A DNA stretch of 64,000 nucleotides from Bremia lactucae (lineage: Eukaryota > Oomycota > Peronosporomycetes > Peronosporales > Peronosporaceae), in assembly GCF_004359215.1 (NCBI RefSeq), contig NC_090612.1, positions 1,201,038 to 1,265,037 on the forward strand. The letters run 5' to 3'. Shown in pieces: positions 1 to 10,521 of this stretch; position 1 is the stretch's first letter, and each line of letters opens with the position of its first letter. The position numbers were made by a program, and so were the translations under genes. The notes beneath the pieces were generated by a model. It was not told the origin of the DNA and searched no databases. It was given only the letters and a program-made list of their open reading frames with translations.

Positions 1-211
1 TCGTACTCCAACATGGAGTACGCACTCTTCGAACGGTCTTCCAACCGCTCGATATGGTGAGCCTGCACCGTCTGCTCCAACGAGCGACGCTTGCCGCGCT
101 CGTGGTCAAGTCCCTCCTCCAAATCATGGAGGAAGTGATCGATTTTGTCGATCCTCGACATTAGATCCGACATACGGTTCGGATCTAATTTTCCCTCCTC
201 CACCACAACCA

Positions 212-451
212 TTGGTGGATTCCCACGGTGGTCAACGTTTCCTTGTGGAACGTATCCAGAGCCACCGTGATGTGAAGGGGCAGCGAGCGAGTTATCTTGT
301 TCACTGGCTCGGTTATCCACCTTCACATGACAGCTGGGAGCCTCGTTTCCAGCTGGTTGTTGAAGTTGAGGGCCTCGTCCGTCAGTATGACGAAACCCAT
401 CCGATGTATCAGAAGGTCCATCGGAAAACACGTGCCTCTGGCGCCTGTTAA
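212..451 (+). pseudogene. Integrase C-terminal chromodomain, copy A1
   Basis: The 79-residue open frame shows a chromodomain: an FLVERIQSHRD strand, the YLVHWLGYP core with its conserved aromatic and WLGY residues, then SWEP. Such domains sit at the C-terminus of integrase in chromoviral Ty3/gypsy elements and are known to direct integration to modified chromatin. The frame begins mid-protein at an internal Met and has no intact integrase upstream, so it is a fragment. A near-identical copy lies on the minus strand at 3608-3973. Confidence 0.88.
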
Positions 452-1271
452 TCGAATGCAAAATGTCAATTGCATCGCGCATCTCAATAGAAATGCGAGC
501 CCTTCCCCAGGGCGAAGAAAGGGAATCGACATCCCTTTTTACTCTCTTCGTGTTGTCAACACAACTAGGACAGGGATCACCCCACGTGAGGCATGGAAGC
601 CCTGCCTCACGTGACAACCGATGCAATTTATACTTTACACCGGTTGGAGATCGTTTCTCAAACTTAACGCAAATCGCGTCAAGTCTTTGAAGCCAGGCTT
701 CCCGTCCAATGTCTTTGACATTGCGAATGAACGTGCTCCAGGCTTGCATAAGCGAATCTTTATCTCGCTCGTTGTTGCCACTAAACCATCGATGCTAACG
801 AAAGCATCGAGATTAAATTCATCCTCAGCGCGAAAGTTCTTCGCGCTGGGATCAAGGCTATGTAGCTTTGTCGCAATAAATAAGGAATATTTTTTGTGAG
901 GAGTAGTCTCTCCAGACAAGGTATTGATTAGCCGTTCGGGCAAAAGCCACGGCTTCTTCTCGGGGGCAAGACAATTTTTTTAGTGTCTACGATCCCGTGA
1001 GTGGTACCAACTGAAGCAGAGGTACCACAAGAACTTTTCTTACGATGGCTTTCGCCATCGTCAGCACCACGCAGAGAAATATGTACGGGTGACGGCACGG
1101 GAGAGGTGCTAGCGATGGGGAATCATCCTCATCATTGGAACTGAACATGCTGTAGCGCAAATCACATTCAGAGGCTTGATCACAGCACGTCTATGCGAAT
1201 GAGCTCCCTCATTCGAAGGCTCATAGTCAGCCGCCTGACGATGATTAGGCGATTGTTTTGTTCTTCCCGAG

Positions 1272-1333
1272 TCGGCCATTTCGTCCGACTCGCACTCATA
1301 GTCGACCATTTCCTCCGACTCGCACTCATAGTC
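1272..1333 (-). repeat. 30-bp tandem duplication inside aORF-A
   Basis: Two adjacent imperfect 30-base units encode a repeated ten-residue acidic motif (YECES[DE]EM[VA]D). The inverted partner copy A2 has only one unit, so the duplication or loss happened after the copies separated and kept the frame. Confidence 0.8.
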
Positions 1334-1641
1334 GACCTCGAAAGAAGGGTCGCATTTGCGTGGTGACCCACCACGTGCACCCGCAATATTTAGAGTTGCG
1401 GGAGTAGATGACGCTACGGCAGACGAAACGTCTGCCGCAAGAGACAACAATGCGTCGCCCGCGGCTGCATGAATCCAGCCGAAGGCGCCGCACTATTCGC
1501 ATACCGCATGGACTTGTTGACCATGCGATATTATCTAAAATGATGGTTCTGACCAGTCAACATCGGTTTTGATTAAGTGGTCTAATAGTGACCACTCCAT
1601 CCAATGACAGTCACAGCGATTGTCGTTTAAGGGAGGGGTGA

Positions 1642-2039
1642 TGAAACGGGGTGTATCGTTACATGAAATTAACACTTAAATTTTGAGAATTAATATTTTA
1701 TCAAATATGTAGATAATATCTGGAGAAATATTACTTTACCTGGTAATATTCGGAAAGCTGATTCATTGCTAGATATCGACCATTATATCCGCTTTCTCCG
1801 CGGTTCAGTCAGCGCTGGACGCGCGCAAAGAGAAAGACAGATAAGACTTTATTACATGTTTTGGATTAGGTTATAATACAGTTAGATAGTATAATAGAAA
1901 GAAACAGAAATCTTAATTGTATTAAATATAGGTTTTATAACTCTCTTTGAAGCAAGCGTTATAAAGAGAGTTTCCTCTGCACGTACTAATGTACGTGAAG
2001 TAACGTCAGGCACCACTTACACTGGGGCAGTGCGAAGTG
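1642..2039 (+). repeat. LTR family A (3' LTR of copy A1), outer end missing
   Basis: It starts TGAAACGGGG (a one-base variant of the family end) and is the reverse complement of the LTR at 2040-2482. About the last 55-60 bases of the family consensus are missing where it abuts the next LTR at 2039/2040. Confidence 0.85.
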
Positions 2040-2482
2040 TGTAACGGGGCACTACGACTTGTACTGCTTCAGTACAAGTCCATTTCGCACTGCTTCAGTT
2101 GCGAGTAATGCCTTACGTCACTTCACGTACACTAGTACGTGCAGAGGAAGACTTCTCTTTAGACAACTACCTTAAAGAGGGTTAAATGAAAACTGTATTA
2201 ATATAATTAAGTTTCTCTTCTTTCTATCTGTTAATGCTAACTTAAATATGAACTAATACTAAACCTGCAATTGAAATCTTTTCTGTCTCTCTCTCTTTGT
2301 TTACGTTTACAGCTGATTAGTCTGCGGGATAAATAGATATAGTGGCCTATACCTATTTTTGGATAAGATTTCTGAACATTACTATATAAAGTGTAATTCT
2401 CCAAATATTATCTACCGTTTAGATAATATATTAATTAACATTCCTTAAGTGTTAATTTCATGTAACGATACACCCCGTTACA
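2040..2482 (-). repeat. LTR family A, 3' LTR of copy A2
   Basis: A 443-bp LTR beginning TGTAACGGGG and ending CCCCGTTACA gives 10-bp inverted ends with the usual TG...CA. On the plus strand its first 120 bases hold consecutive short hairpins, for example ACTTGTACTG-CTT-CAGTACAAGT. Related copies: 9730, 10522, 14453, 16101, 21927 and 22464. Confidence 0.92.
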
Positions 2483-2500
2483 TCACCCCTCCCTTAAACG
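2483..2500 (-). promoter_or_regulatory. Polypurine tract of copy A2
   Basis: On the minus strand, AAGGGAGGGGTGA directly precedes the 3' LTR, as expected for the primer of plus-strand DNA synthesis. Confidence 0.8.
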
Positions 2501-2560
2501 ACAATCATTCTGACTGTCATTTGATAGAGTGGTCACTATAAGACCTCTTAATCAAAAACG

Positions 2561-3999
2561 ATGTTGACTGGTCAGAACCATCATTTTAAAGTCTATCGCA
2601 TGAAGAACAAATCCATGCGGGGTGCTGATAGTGCGGCGCCTTCGGCTGCGGTTCGTGCAGCCGCGGGTGACGCACTGTTATTTCTTGCGGCAGACGGAAC
2701 GTTTGCCGTAGTATCTTCCTTTCGGGCAACACTAGATGTTGCGGGTGGTTCACAACGTGAATACGACCCCTCTTTGGAGGTCGAGTACGAATGCGAGTCG
2801 GACGAAATGGCCGACTCGGGGAGAATAGAATAGTCGCCTGGTATCCGCCAGGCGGCTGACTATGAGCCTTCGAATGAGAGGGCTCATTCTGATAGACGTG
2901 TAAACAGTCTATTTGGATCCGACGATGAGGATGATCCCTCATCGCCCGTTTCGTCTCCCATACGGTCACCTGCACGTGTCACTGTGCAAGGTGACGACGA
3001 TGGCGTAAGCCATCGTAAGAAAAGTTCTTGTGGTACCCCTGCTTCAGTGGGTACCACTCAGGGGAGTGAAGAGAGTAAAATGTCTCATCTCGCCCCTGAA
3101 AAGAAGCCGTGGCTTTTGCCAGAAAGGCTAATCAATAGCTTGTCTGGAGAGACTACTCCTCACAAAAAATAATCCTTATTTATTGCGACAGAGCTACATA
3201 GCCTTGATCCCAGCGCGAAGAACTTTTGCGCTGAGGATGAATTTGATCTCGATGCTTTCGTTAGCATCGATGGTTTAGTGGCAACAACGAGCGAGATAAA
3301 GATTCGCTTATGCAAGCCTGGAGCGCGTTCATTCGCAATGTCAAAGACATTGGACGGGAAGCCTGGCTTCAAAGACTTGACGCGATTTGCGTTAAGTTTG
3401 AGAAACGATCTCCAACCGGTGTAAAGTATAAATTGCATCGGTTGTCACGTGAGGCAGGGCTTCCGTGCCTCACGTGGGGTGATCCCTGTCCTAGTTGTGT
3501 TGACAACACGAAGAGGGTAAAAAGGGATGTCGATTCCCTTTCTTCGCCCTGGGGGAGGGCTCGCATCTCTATTGAGATGCGCGATGCAATTGACATTTTG
3601 CATTCGATTAACAGGCGCCAGAGGCACGTGTTTTCCGATGGACCTTCTGATACATCGGATGGGTTTCGTCATACTGACGGACGAGGCCCTCAACTTCAAC
3701 AACCAGCTGGGCACGAGGCTCCCAGCTGTCATGTGAAGGTGGATAACCGAGCCAGTGAACAAGATAACTCGCTCGCTGCCCCTTCACATCACGGTGGCTC
3801 TGGATACGTTCCACAAGGAAACGTTGACCACCGTGGGAATCCACCAATGGTTGTGGTGGAGGAGGGAAAATTAGATCCGAACCGTATGTCGGATCTAATG
3901 TCGAGGATCGACAAAATCGATCACTTCCTCCATGATTTGGAGGAGGGATTTGAACACGATCGCTATCGAGCACGCAACTGCATTTCCATCTTCCATTGA
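2561..3999 (+). pseudogene. Antisense accessory ORF (aORF-A), copy A2
   Basis: This plus-strand coding region lies opposite to gag-pol between the 3' LTR and integrase. The frame from 2561 is open except for a TAG at 2831 and a TAA at 3170. It encodes an Ala-rich start, YECESDEMADSG, an acidic patch, SHRKKSS and LAPEKKPWL. A frame change then leads to 3310-3999 (229 residues), which includes QAWSAFIRNVKDIGREAW, LHRLSREAG and a GDPCPSC cluster, and ends antisense to the chromodomain. Family C (17.1-18.6 kb) has matching blocks (FAPEKRPWL, AWTAFVQNVQNIGREVW, LHRLSRE). I recognise no known domain. Conservation between families with different LTRs argues for a once-selected protein. Confidence 0.6.
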
Positions 4000-5539
4000 T
4001 ATTAACACTCCGCTACGCCTTCCTTCGATTTTGCCTGTATAAGGTCCATATTGGAAGACCGTCCGAAGAGTGCGTACTCCATATACGAACGGAAATATCA
4101 CGCTGTTCGTGATGGGCTGTCGTCAGCTCATCGCGGTTTCGAGGATCTTCGAACTCGACATGGGAATCTCCAGATTCGCATTGAATCTGATTCGTAACCA
4201 CAAGAATCTTTTAGGGATTCTTGAAAAGAGTGGTCAGATCCGTTCTCGGAAGAAGCCGCGTACTGATGGTACGGGTGGAGCCGACCAACGTAAAACGTAG
4301 GATGCGTTCGCATTCTACGTGGCAATTATATTGTGTACGCATTGCCTCTGCGATGCAGTACACGGAAAGGCCCAATGAACTTGGGCAGTAGTTTACTGCT
4401 ACCCACATTAGTGATTATACGCTTAGGTAGGTTTACCGTAGAGAGTAGCACTAGATCATTAATTTTTATAATAAATGAACATTTGCTCTTCCATGTTTGT
4501 CTGCATTCCATTTCTGTCGGTCCACTGCGTTAGCAATGTATCCTGAACGAAACGGATTATTGATTCTCGAGTTAGCAGAAACTCTTCTGCTAACCCATTT
4601 ATTTTGTCTTTTTCAGTACGCTTTGTGCGTACTGCCATGAGATTATTCTCATCTTCGATGTCGATTTCTTCGACATCGACATCACCCGCGTCGTTGTTAA
4701 CTTCGACGCGTGATGAGCATGAGCCAGAAGTGGTTCTGCTCGTGCGAGTCCAACCCCTTCTTAAACTAGAGGATCCCTCTAATTGGGTGGGTATGCGAGG
4801 ATGGCGTAAGCCATTCTCGAAGAACGGTGTATGCGTTGTAGACGCATGCACCGAATTTTTGATGGCGAATTCGACCATCGGTAAAAACTCGCTCCAATTC
4901 GAATACTATTGGACGTAACCTCGAAGTATCTCTTCGAGGACGCAATTTACGCGTTCTGTTTGACCATCCGTTTCTGGGTGATCAGAAGTTGACATAGTCA
5001 GCCGTGTTCCGGGAGATCGGAACACGGTTCGCTAAAACTCCGCCGTAAACCGTGGATCTCTATTCGAGACCAATTCACGGGGTGGACCGTGGAGTTTGAA
5101 TACCGTGTCGATAAAGACACGGACACAGCCTGGAACCGTGATCGACTCTGGTACTGCAGCAAGATGTACCATCGTGCTGAATCTGTCTCTAAAAACAAGG
5201 ATTCCAATGTTTTTGTGATCCTCTTCGGGAAATCCGAAGACGAAGTCTATGGATAGGACTGCCAACATTCTACCGAAAGCGGTAGAGGTTGGAGAAATTC
5301 ACGGGATGAAGGGCAGGCTTCACCCGTTGACATACCTCGCAAGCACGAACGTACTTGCGCACGAACTGATACTGGCGGGGCCAGTGAAAGTCGCGACTTA
5401 TTGTGAGATAAGTTTTCTCACGTCCACGATGCCCAATTGTTGGTGCAACGTGACACTCATACATGATGCGCAAGCGCAAATCATTGTGAGTTGGGACGAC
5501 GACACGTGGAGTGTCGCCGGCAACGGCTGTGTAATACAA
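3608..5539 (-). pseudogene. Integrase with C-terminal chromodomain, copy A2
   Basis: Reading from 5539 downward, first comes the zinc-binding N-domain (GHRGREKTYL, then CEVCQRVKPALHP). Next is the catalytic core at 5268-5032 (IDFVFGFPEEDHKN with the first Asp, then ELVSNRDPRFT with the second). After that come NSVHASTTHTPFF (4878 down), a KFIGPFRVLHRRGNAYTI GPY/F-type segment (4511-4326) and the chromodomain (3973-3608: FLVERIQ, YLVHWLGYP, SWEP). Frame changes at about 5270, 5000 and 4330 break it, so no functional integrase is made. Confidence 0.85.
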
Positions 5540-5575
5540 TAAGCTGTTGCATGTTGTGTATCGATCGGATGACGA

Positions 5576-7177
5576 TCAATATAAAGCCGGTAAATCTTGA
5601 TAAGATTTATTGGATGGATTCATTAGATGATCCATTCTACATAGAAGGTCCTTATCTTCTGTGTAGGCTTTCTTTATGTCATCAACTAAGGTTAATGACG
5701 GAACACTTGAAAAGAGTGTTGCAACAGTGGGCATGTTTTTACTGTTGGAATGCGCAGCCGGCTCGAAATCGGGTCGGCGTGATAACGCATCAGCGACGAC
5801 AACAAGGCGTCTTAATTTATATTCCACACAGAAATTATACTTTGCGAAGAAGGATATCCACCTCGCGATTCTTTGCGAGAGGTGTGGGCTATTTACGGCC
5901 GTGCGTAGTTACGCATGGTCGGTATATACGATGAACGATCTATCTTCGAGGAGATAGACCTTAACCTCAGCCAGTGCATATTTTATGGCAAGGAGTTCCT
6001 TATCATGCAGACGACGCGCTCCGCGTCGTCTGTATCGTATTGCATTAATGCACAGCCGATTGCGAAATTGCTGACGTCACAGACCACATGGAATGGCCTG
6101 TCTTGACCTACAATCGCCAAGATAATTGGTTGCATCGCTTTGTTTAATACCTTCAAAGAACGCTGACAATCAGCATTCCATAGCCATTTCTCGTCTTTTT
6201 TATAAAACTCGAGAGAGATGAACTGTCATCACGGCATAATTGCGGGAGTACCTGTGCAAGTACGCCGCTAACCAAGGAACTTTCTAAGTCCCTTGACATC
6301 CACTTGGAACTGGCCAGTCGGTGATTGCCTTGATATTTTCGGGATCAGGGCGCACGCTGTATTTACCGACGATGCACCCAAAAAATGGTATTTCGCTTGC
6401 AGCGAATATACACTTCTTGAGATTGCGTACAACTTATGCTTTCGCATAAGTGTAAGAACCTGACGAACGTGAGTTTTATGAACTTCTACGTCCGTCTATC
6501 CGTCCATGGCTCGGCTATGGACGAAAACATCGTCAAAATAACTTGGGGCGAATTCTCGCTCCGGTCTTAGCAGATTTGTTACGCATCTGTTGAATGTTGC
6601 AGGGGCGTTACTAAGCCCCTAAGGCATCACTAGCCATTCCCAGAGCATCCCACTGGAAGTGCTCACTGCTTTGTACGGAATGTCCCGTTCACGCATAAGG
6701 ATCTGATAAAATCCATCCATCAGATCCATAGACGAAAAGATGGTACTCGTAGACATACCATCTATGATTACATATTTTCTAGGAATCGGCGTTTGAGCTG
6801 GTACCGTTGCAGCATTCGTTTATTGAATGCGTGCACTATCCGCCACCCTCATGTGGTCTTTCGCACACAGAAGGTCGGAGATCTATGTGGGGAGGTTGAC
6901 TTCCTTACATGGCCCGCTTTTAATCGATCGATAAAGAATTTATCGTTCGCAAGTACTTGTTCGCGAGGCAGTGGCAACTGCTTCATGACACAGTACTTCG
7001 AGCCCGGTTTGAGCTCGATCTCATGTCGAGTGCCTTTATCTTTAGGCAACCTGCTTCACGTAATACATCCCTGAATTCAATCAAATCCGTGTATGAAGGA
7101 TTTGCCTTAAGTGACTCCCAGGATTGAGTAGTATATCTCGCAATCCGAGTCTTCACATCGAGGACACTTTCGTCCAT
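5576..7177 (-). pseudogene. Reverse transcriptase and RNase H, copy A2
   Basis: The RT entry motif lies at 7049-6849 (MPKDKGTRHEIELKPGSKYC, then the LKAGHVRKSTSPHRSPTFCV segment). The catalytic box reads YFDD at 6529-6540, followed by VFVHS. The RNase H to integrase connection with ADALSRRPDF lies near 5760. Multiple stops separate these blocks. The YFDD Asp pair is intact even though the frame is not. Confidence 0.82.
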
Positions 7178-7392
7178 CGATGAGCTGCTGAGAACCTATC
7201 GTTCTCTGCAAAAATTACCGCTGACCGAGTATCGGTTACGTATTCGTCCTCTGTGACGAGTACGCAGATCTGCTTGACTCTACCACAATGCAGATCTCTC
7301 AAGAACCGCTTGGGTTCTAGGGTTGGTAATTGAGTTATTGCCGAAGTTAACTTCGGAAGCGCATACAGATTAAAAGTATAAGCGCCTACTCT

Positions 7393-8530
7393 TCATCCGT
7401 CATTAACCAAGACATTCAATGACTCGGTTTCTTCCTGGGATTTATCCACAGGATGCCGAGGGATCAATCCCTCGGGATGCTGAAGTCTAGTCACTTCACC
7501 ATTAACTATTTGATAAGATTTCTCCTCAAGTACGTGGGGACTTATTCCCGCAACGTCTTTCGACTGTGATTGCGCTATCACAGTCGGGTCCTCTACAGTC
7601 GACTCTCTACTCGACCTAGAATCATCGTGTTGTCCATCTTGGACAACCGGTATCTTCCTTATTTGTCGCTCGCTAGGCGTACATTCATGTCTCAATCCAC
7701 TCGACTTATTTGAGTGGTGGACCTTCGGCGCTGCCTGAGCATTCGCACAGCTTCCGGCAGCTGACTCCACAGAGTGATTACTAATCACACTGTGATCTTG
7801 CGCAGTCGCACTAACGACCGTACCACAAGTGAGGCCATCGCACTCACTCGTAGTACATCCACACGCTTGTGGACGCTCCAAGACGTTCATCGGATGGCCA
7901 ACTGATGAACAAGTGGCAGGCATCTTTACGGATCGATGCTGCCAGCTGATTCTTAGTTCATATTTCCTGAGCCAAGGTAGACCTAGGATGACTTCAAATT
8001 TGTCATCCAAATCCAGTACGATGAAATCATCATCGTACTGTAAATCTTTTGACGTGTAGTGAAAGCTCACTACGCGTTTCATTACTGTTATCGATGCGCC
8101 TGAGTCCAAGCCTCCTTGAGGCTGAGGATCCATCTGTTCCCACCTCGAGTGATTAAAGCGTCGATTGACGCAAGTTGACCTGAGCGCGGCCCTCATAAAC
8201 GTCAGCGGCTTAAATGCAATCTTGCCGAAAAGGAATCTCGTACCCCCAAGAGTCTTCCGACGGGGATACTCAAGCAACTTCACTAGATACTGTCGCTAGA
8301 CGCACCGTCATCCTCGATGGAGGGATATCGCGCTCAACATGTTTAAGTCAACGAACCTCTAGATACTGGCGACGAATAAAGTTATACGACGCTGCACAGT
8401 AGACTAGGGCTCTAAGTGACAAATCATTTGTCACTTTCAACTTCAAGGTGATGAGGGATACCTCATCACCAGGTGCAGAGACACATAATGATTGTGTGTC
8501 TGGAGCAACTTTAGTCAAGAGATTTGCCAA
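7393..8530 (-). pseudogene. Retropepsin-like protease region, copy A2
   Basis: Two segments are visible. At 8530-8348 the retropepsin N-part reads LSLRALVYCAASYNFIRR, whereas the related copy at 14.78 kb has LVDCGASNNF. The catalytic Asp is therefore Tyr (codon 8399-8401) and Gly is Ala. The 296-residue frame at 8283-7393 holds an LDSGAS and the flap-side FEVILGLPWLRKYEL, followed by a long low-complexity linker to RT. The first change alone should abolish proteolysis. Confidence 0.75.
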
Positions 8531-8639
8531 TTCTCTTGAGGTTGCTGGATCAGTAGGGCGTAGCGCCCCTACTGACCCCGACCGGTTTTTGGCGGTCCGC
8601 GTCGCTGTCGCGATTTCGCAACAACGTCGGACCCGCGAC

Positions 8640-9679
8640 CGTTGCCCTTTTTAAATTTCGGTCCATAATTACGTTCAGTATTTCTCGGTACTGGGCGTGG
8701 AGCACTTTGCTCATGAGCGTAGTGTCCTAAATCTTAAGAGCGATTGCATTTCTGCAATCGCTTATTGTTCGATAAGCAAGGTCTCTCGCTTTTGACATAA
8801 GAGAGGTCCATAGGTTCTACACCTCCCAGCCCGTGTCATCTTGGAGGACGATACGATGACGCATTAGCTTGAGCCTGTCTCAAGCTAAAGTCCTCCCGTT
8901 CCGCAACGGATATTGCTTCTTCAAGCGTATCCAGTTCCAAGCGGAACAGGTGGGTCCTTACGGGACCATCCGTAAGACCTTGCATGAACACCGTAAGTAA
9001 CGTGTGTTCATGAACTGGGTTGTTTGATACAACTCGCTTAGAGTCGTATGTGCTGGGTATAAGCGTGAACATCACGCTTGCCTTGCTTGAGTTTCAGAAG
9101 CTCTGATCGAGCTCTGAACTCATCCCTAGGCGGTTCAAACGTCTGTTTGAGCCGGGCTTTAAAAGCCTCTAGCGACCCAAAGACATATGGGTCGCGCAAC
9201 TTAAGGCCTAGTGCCCAAATTTTGGCACGACCTGCCAAATTTGATTGAGCGAATGCGACTTGCATTTGCTCGTCGACGATGTGACCATCGTCCAACTCGA
9301 CGAACCATTTTAAGAGGGAGTCTTCTCTGACTTCCCTATACTTAGAGATGTCAATCTTTAAGGTTTCCGGACGACGCGTGTGCGTCATCCCAGGTATAGG
9401 GGGCTGTAGCTGTTGTAACCTCAACAGTTCTTCCTGTTGAGAGCCCTACTGATTCAGCAAGGCTATCTTCTCCTTCGCCTCGTCAAGTTCATGTTGTATG
9501 AACTTGGCGATGGCTGAATGGAGGGCATCTCTGTCCAAACCGGACAGCATGGCCAAGATGGCACCAATCCCTACAGTCGAACTCATTCGTTTGACCGCAC
9601 TCCTTTCTATGTCACTTAGAAAGGCGTAGCTATCACGCGAAACGTGATGCGTATTTCCATTATCATCTAACATGTTCAT
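8640..9679 (-). pseudogene. Gag (capsid/nucleocapsid) remnant, copy A2
   Basis: The N-terminal helix-rich part is open at 9679-9446 (LSDIERSAVKRM, DRDALHSAIAKF). The retrotrans_gag-like core lies at 9424-9038 (FAQSNLAGRAKIWALGLKL, FKARLKQTFEPPRDEFRARSEL). The end of the core lies at 9075-8836 (FMQGLTDGPVRTHLF, TLEEAISVAEREDFSLRQAQ). The CCHC zinc knuckle near 8700-8745 is degraded (KCNRS-stop-DLGHYAHEQ), losing two Cys compared with KCNRCQKFGHYAHEC at about 15.1 kb. Confidence 0.82.
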
Positions 9680-9709
9680 GTTAGATGATGGAACTGTGGT
9701 CCTTGGACG

Positions 9710-9727
9710 GACTACAAAGTGCTACCA
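9710..9727 (-). other. tRNA primer binding site, copy A2
   Basis: On the minus strand, TGGTAGCACTTTGTAGT follows two bases after the 5' LTR. TGG pairs with a tRNA 3' CCA end. The same TGGTAGC start is used at 16.1 kb, 30.9 kb and 36.8 kb, so families A and B share a primer type. I did not identify the tRNA. Confidence 0.7.
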
Positions 9728-9729
9728 GG

Positions 9730-10000
9730 TGTAACGGGGCACTGCCGACTTGTACTGCTTCAGTACAAGTCCACTTCGAACTGCCTCAGTGCGAGTGGTG
9801 CCTCACGTCACTTCACGTACACTAGTACGTGCAGAGGAAGACTCTCTTTAGAACACTTGCTTTAAAGAGGGTTAATAAAAAACTGTATTAGTATGATTAA
9901 GTTTTCTGTTTCTATCTATTTAATACTAACTTAATTATAAATTAATACGAAACATTTAATAAAGTCTTATCTGCCTCTCGCTTTCCTTGCGTCCAGCACT
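9730..10000 (-). repeat. LTR family A, outer part of copy A2 5' LTR
   Basis: It starts TGTAACGGGG and follows the family consensus to GCGTCCAGC near 9998, where identity ends abruptly. The missing remainder is present in reverse at 10522-10676. Confidence 0.88.
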
Positions 10001-10521
10001 AAGCAAACACCTTTCCGACTCCCTGAAAAAAATTGTCGAGGAAAATGCAGTATCACGCAGCTTTCTGGAAAGCTTCACAGCTGGATATGCGTGTTTCATA
10101 TATAAATTGCTCGGAAAATTTGATGGATGAAGTGATTGCATTTGTTACCTTACAAATAATGCATTCAAGATATACAAAATGGTTATCGAATATTGCAAAA
10201 AATGAAACTTCAACTCAAGGCACACGTTCGAATGTGTGACTGCAAGTTGATTAGACACGAAAGGCACGACTCGCAATTACCACAAGCGCACATTACATCG
10301 ACACAACCGGTTGAGATGCATATGCAATTATTGAAGTGCCTGAACAAATGACAAGTCTTGTACAGAATCTTTATACAAAATTCCTGCCGATAAGCACTTC
10401 GATTAAATAACCTTTCATGAAATTCAATTCACATTATGGGCAAGGCTCGGAATAGCAAGAACCGCACCTCATACCGAGGCGCTCTACCGGGGAAGACCTA
10501 GACTCTGTTGACCAAGATTAG
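10001..10521. other. Unique segment inside an inversion; no gene seen
   Basis: AT-rich single-copy sequence separates the two halves of the split LTR. Short open frames (for example 10033-10239) show no recognisable features. The segment is best explained as former flanking DNA inverted together with the second part of the LTR. Confidence 0.55.

Larger units (their letters stand above)
130..1450 (-). pseudogene. Antisense accessory ORF (aORF-A), copy A1
   Basis: Read on the minus strand, 1450 down to about 130 encodes a protein unrelated to gag-pol as far as I can tell. It has an Ala-rich start, an acidic repeat (YECESDEMAD, present twice in tandem here), a Ser/Thr-rich middle, then the stretch PERLINTLSGETTPHKK and an AEDEF segment at 635-943. 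It runs antisense through the chromodomain. Frame changes break it, but homologous blocks are kept in copy A2 and in family C. Function is unknown. It may be an accessory protein as described for antisense ORFs of some plant gypsy elements, but that is inference. Confidence 0.55.
1..2039 (+). mobile_element. Ty3/gypsy family A, 3' portion (copy A1, plus strand)
   Basis: This is the left arm of a large inverted pair. It reads, in plus orientation, integrase chromodomain, then a region coding on the opposite strand, then an LTR (1642-2039). The same series recurs in reverse at 2040 to about 4090. The copy is cut by the window edge, so gag-pol is not seen. The plus-strand pol frame is open only in short stretches, so it looks decayed. 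Confidence 0.85.
2040..10000 (-). mobile_element. Ty3/gypsy family A element (copy A2, minus strand), degenerate
   Basis: The full-length layout on the minus strand is 5' LTR (9730-10000, rest inverted at 10522-10676), primer binding site, gag (about 9680-8640), protease (about 8530-7400), reverse transcriptase and RNase H (about 7050-5576), integrase with chromodomain (5539-3608), antisense ORF, polypurine tract and 3' LTR (2040-2482). All coding parts carry stops and frame changes. The protease active-site Asp and the gag zinc knuckle are lost, so this copy cannot be autonomous. Order PR-RT-RH-IN plus the chromodomain defines a chromovirus-type Ty3/gypsy element. Confidence 0.9.

Noticed and set aside
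2586..2975. 129-residue minus-strand frame in the aORF region of A2
   Set aside because: Lies opposite the aORF frame that is shared between copies, has no gag-pol motif and is not preserved in A1.
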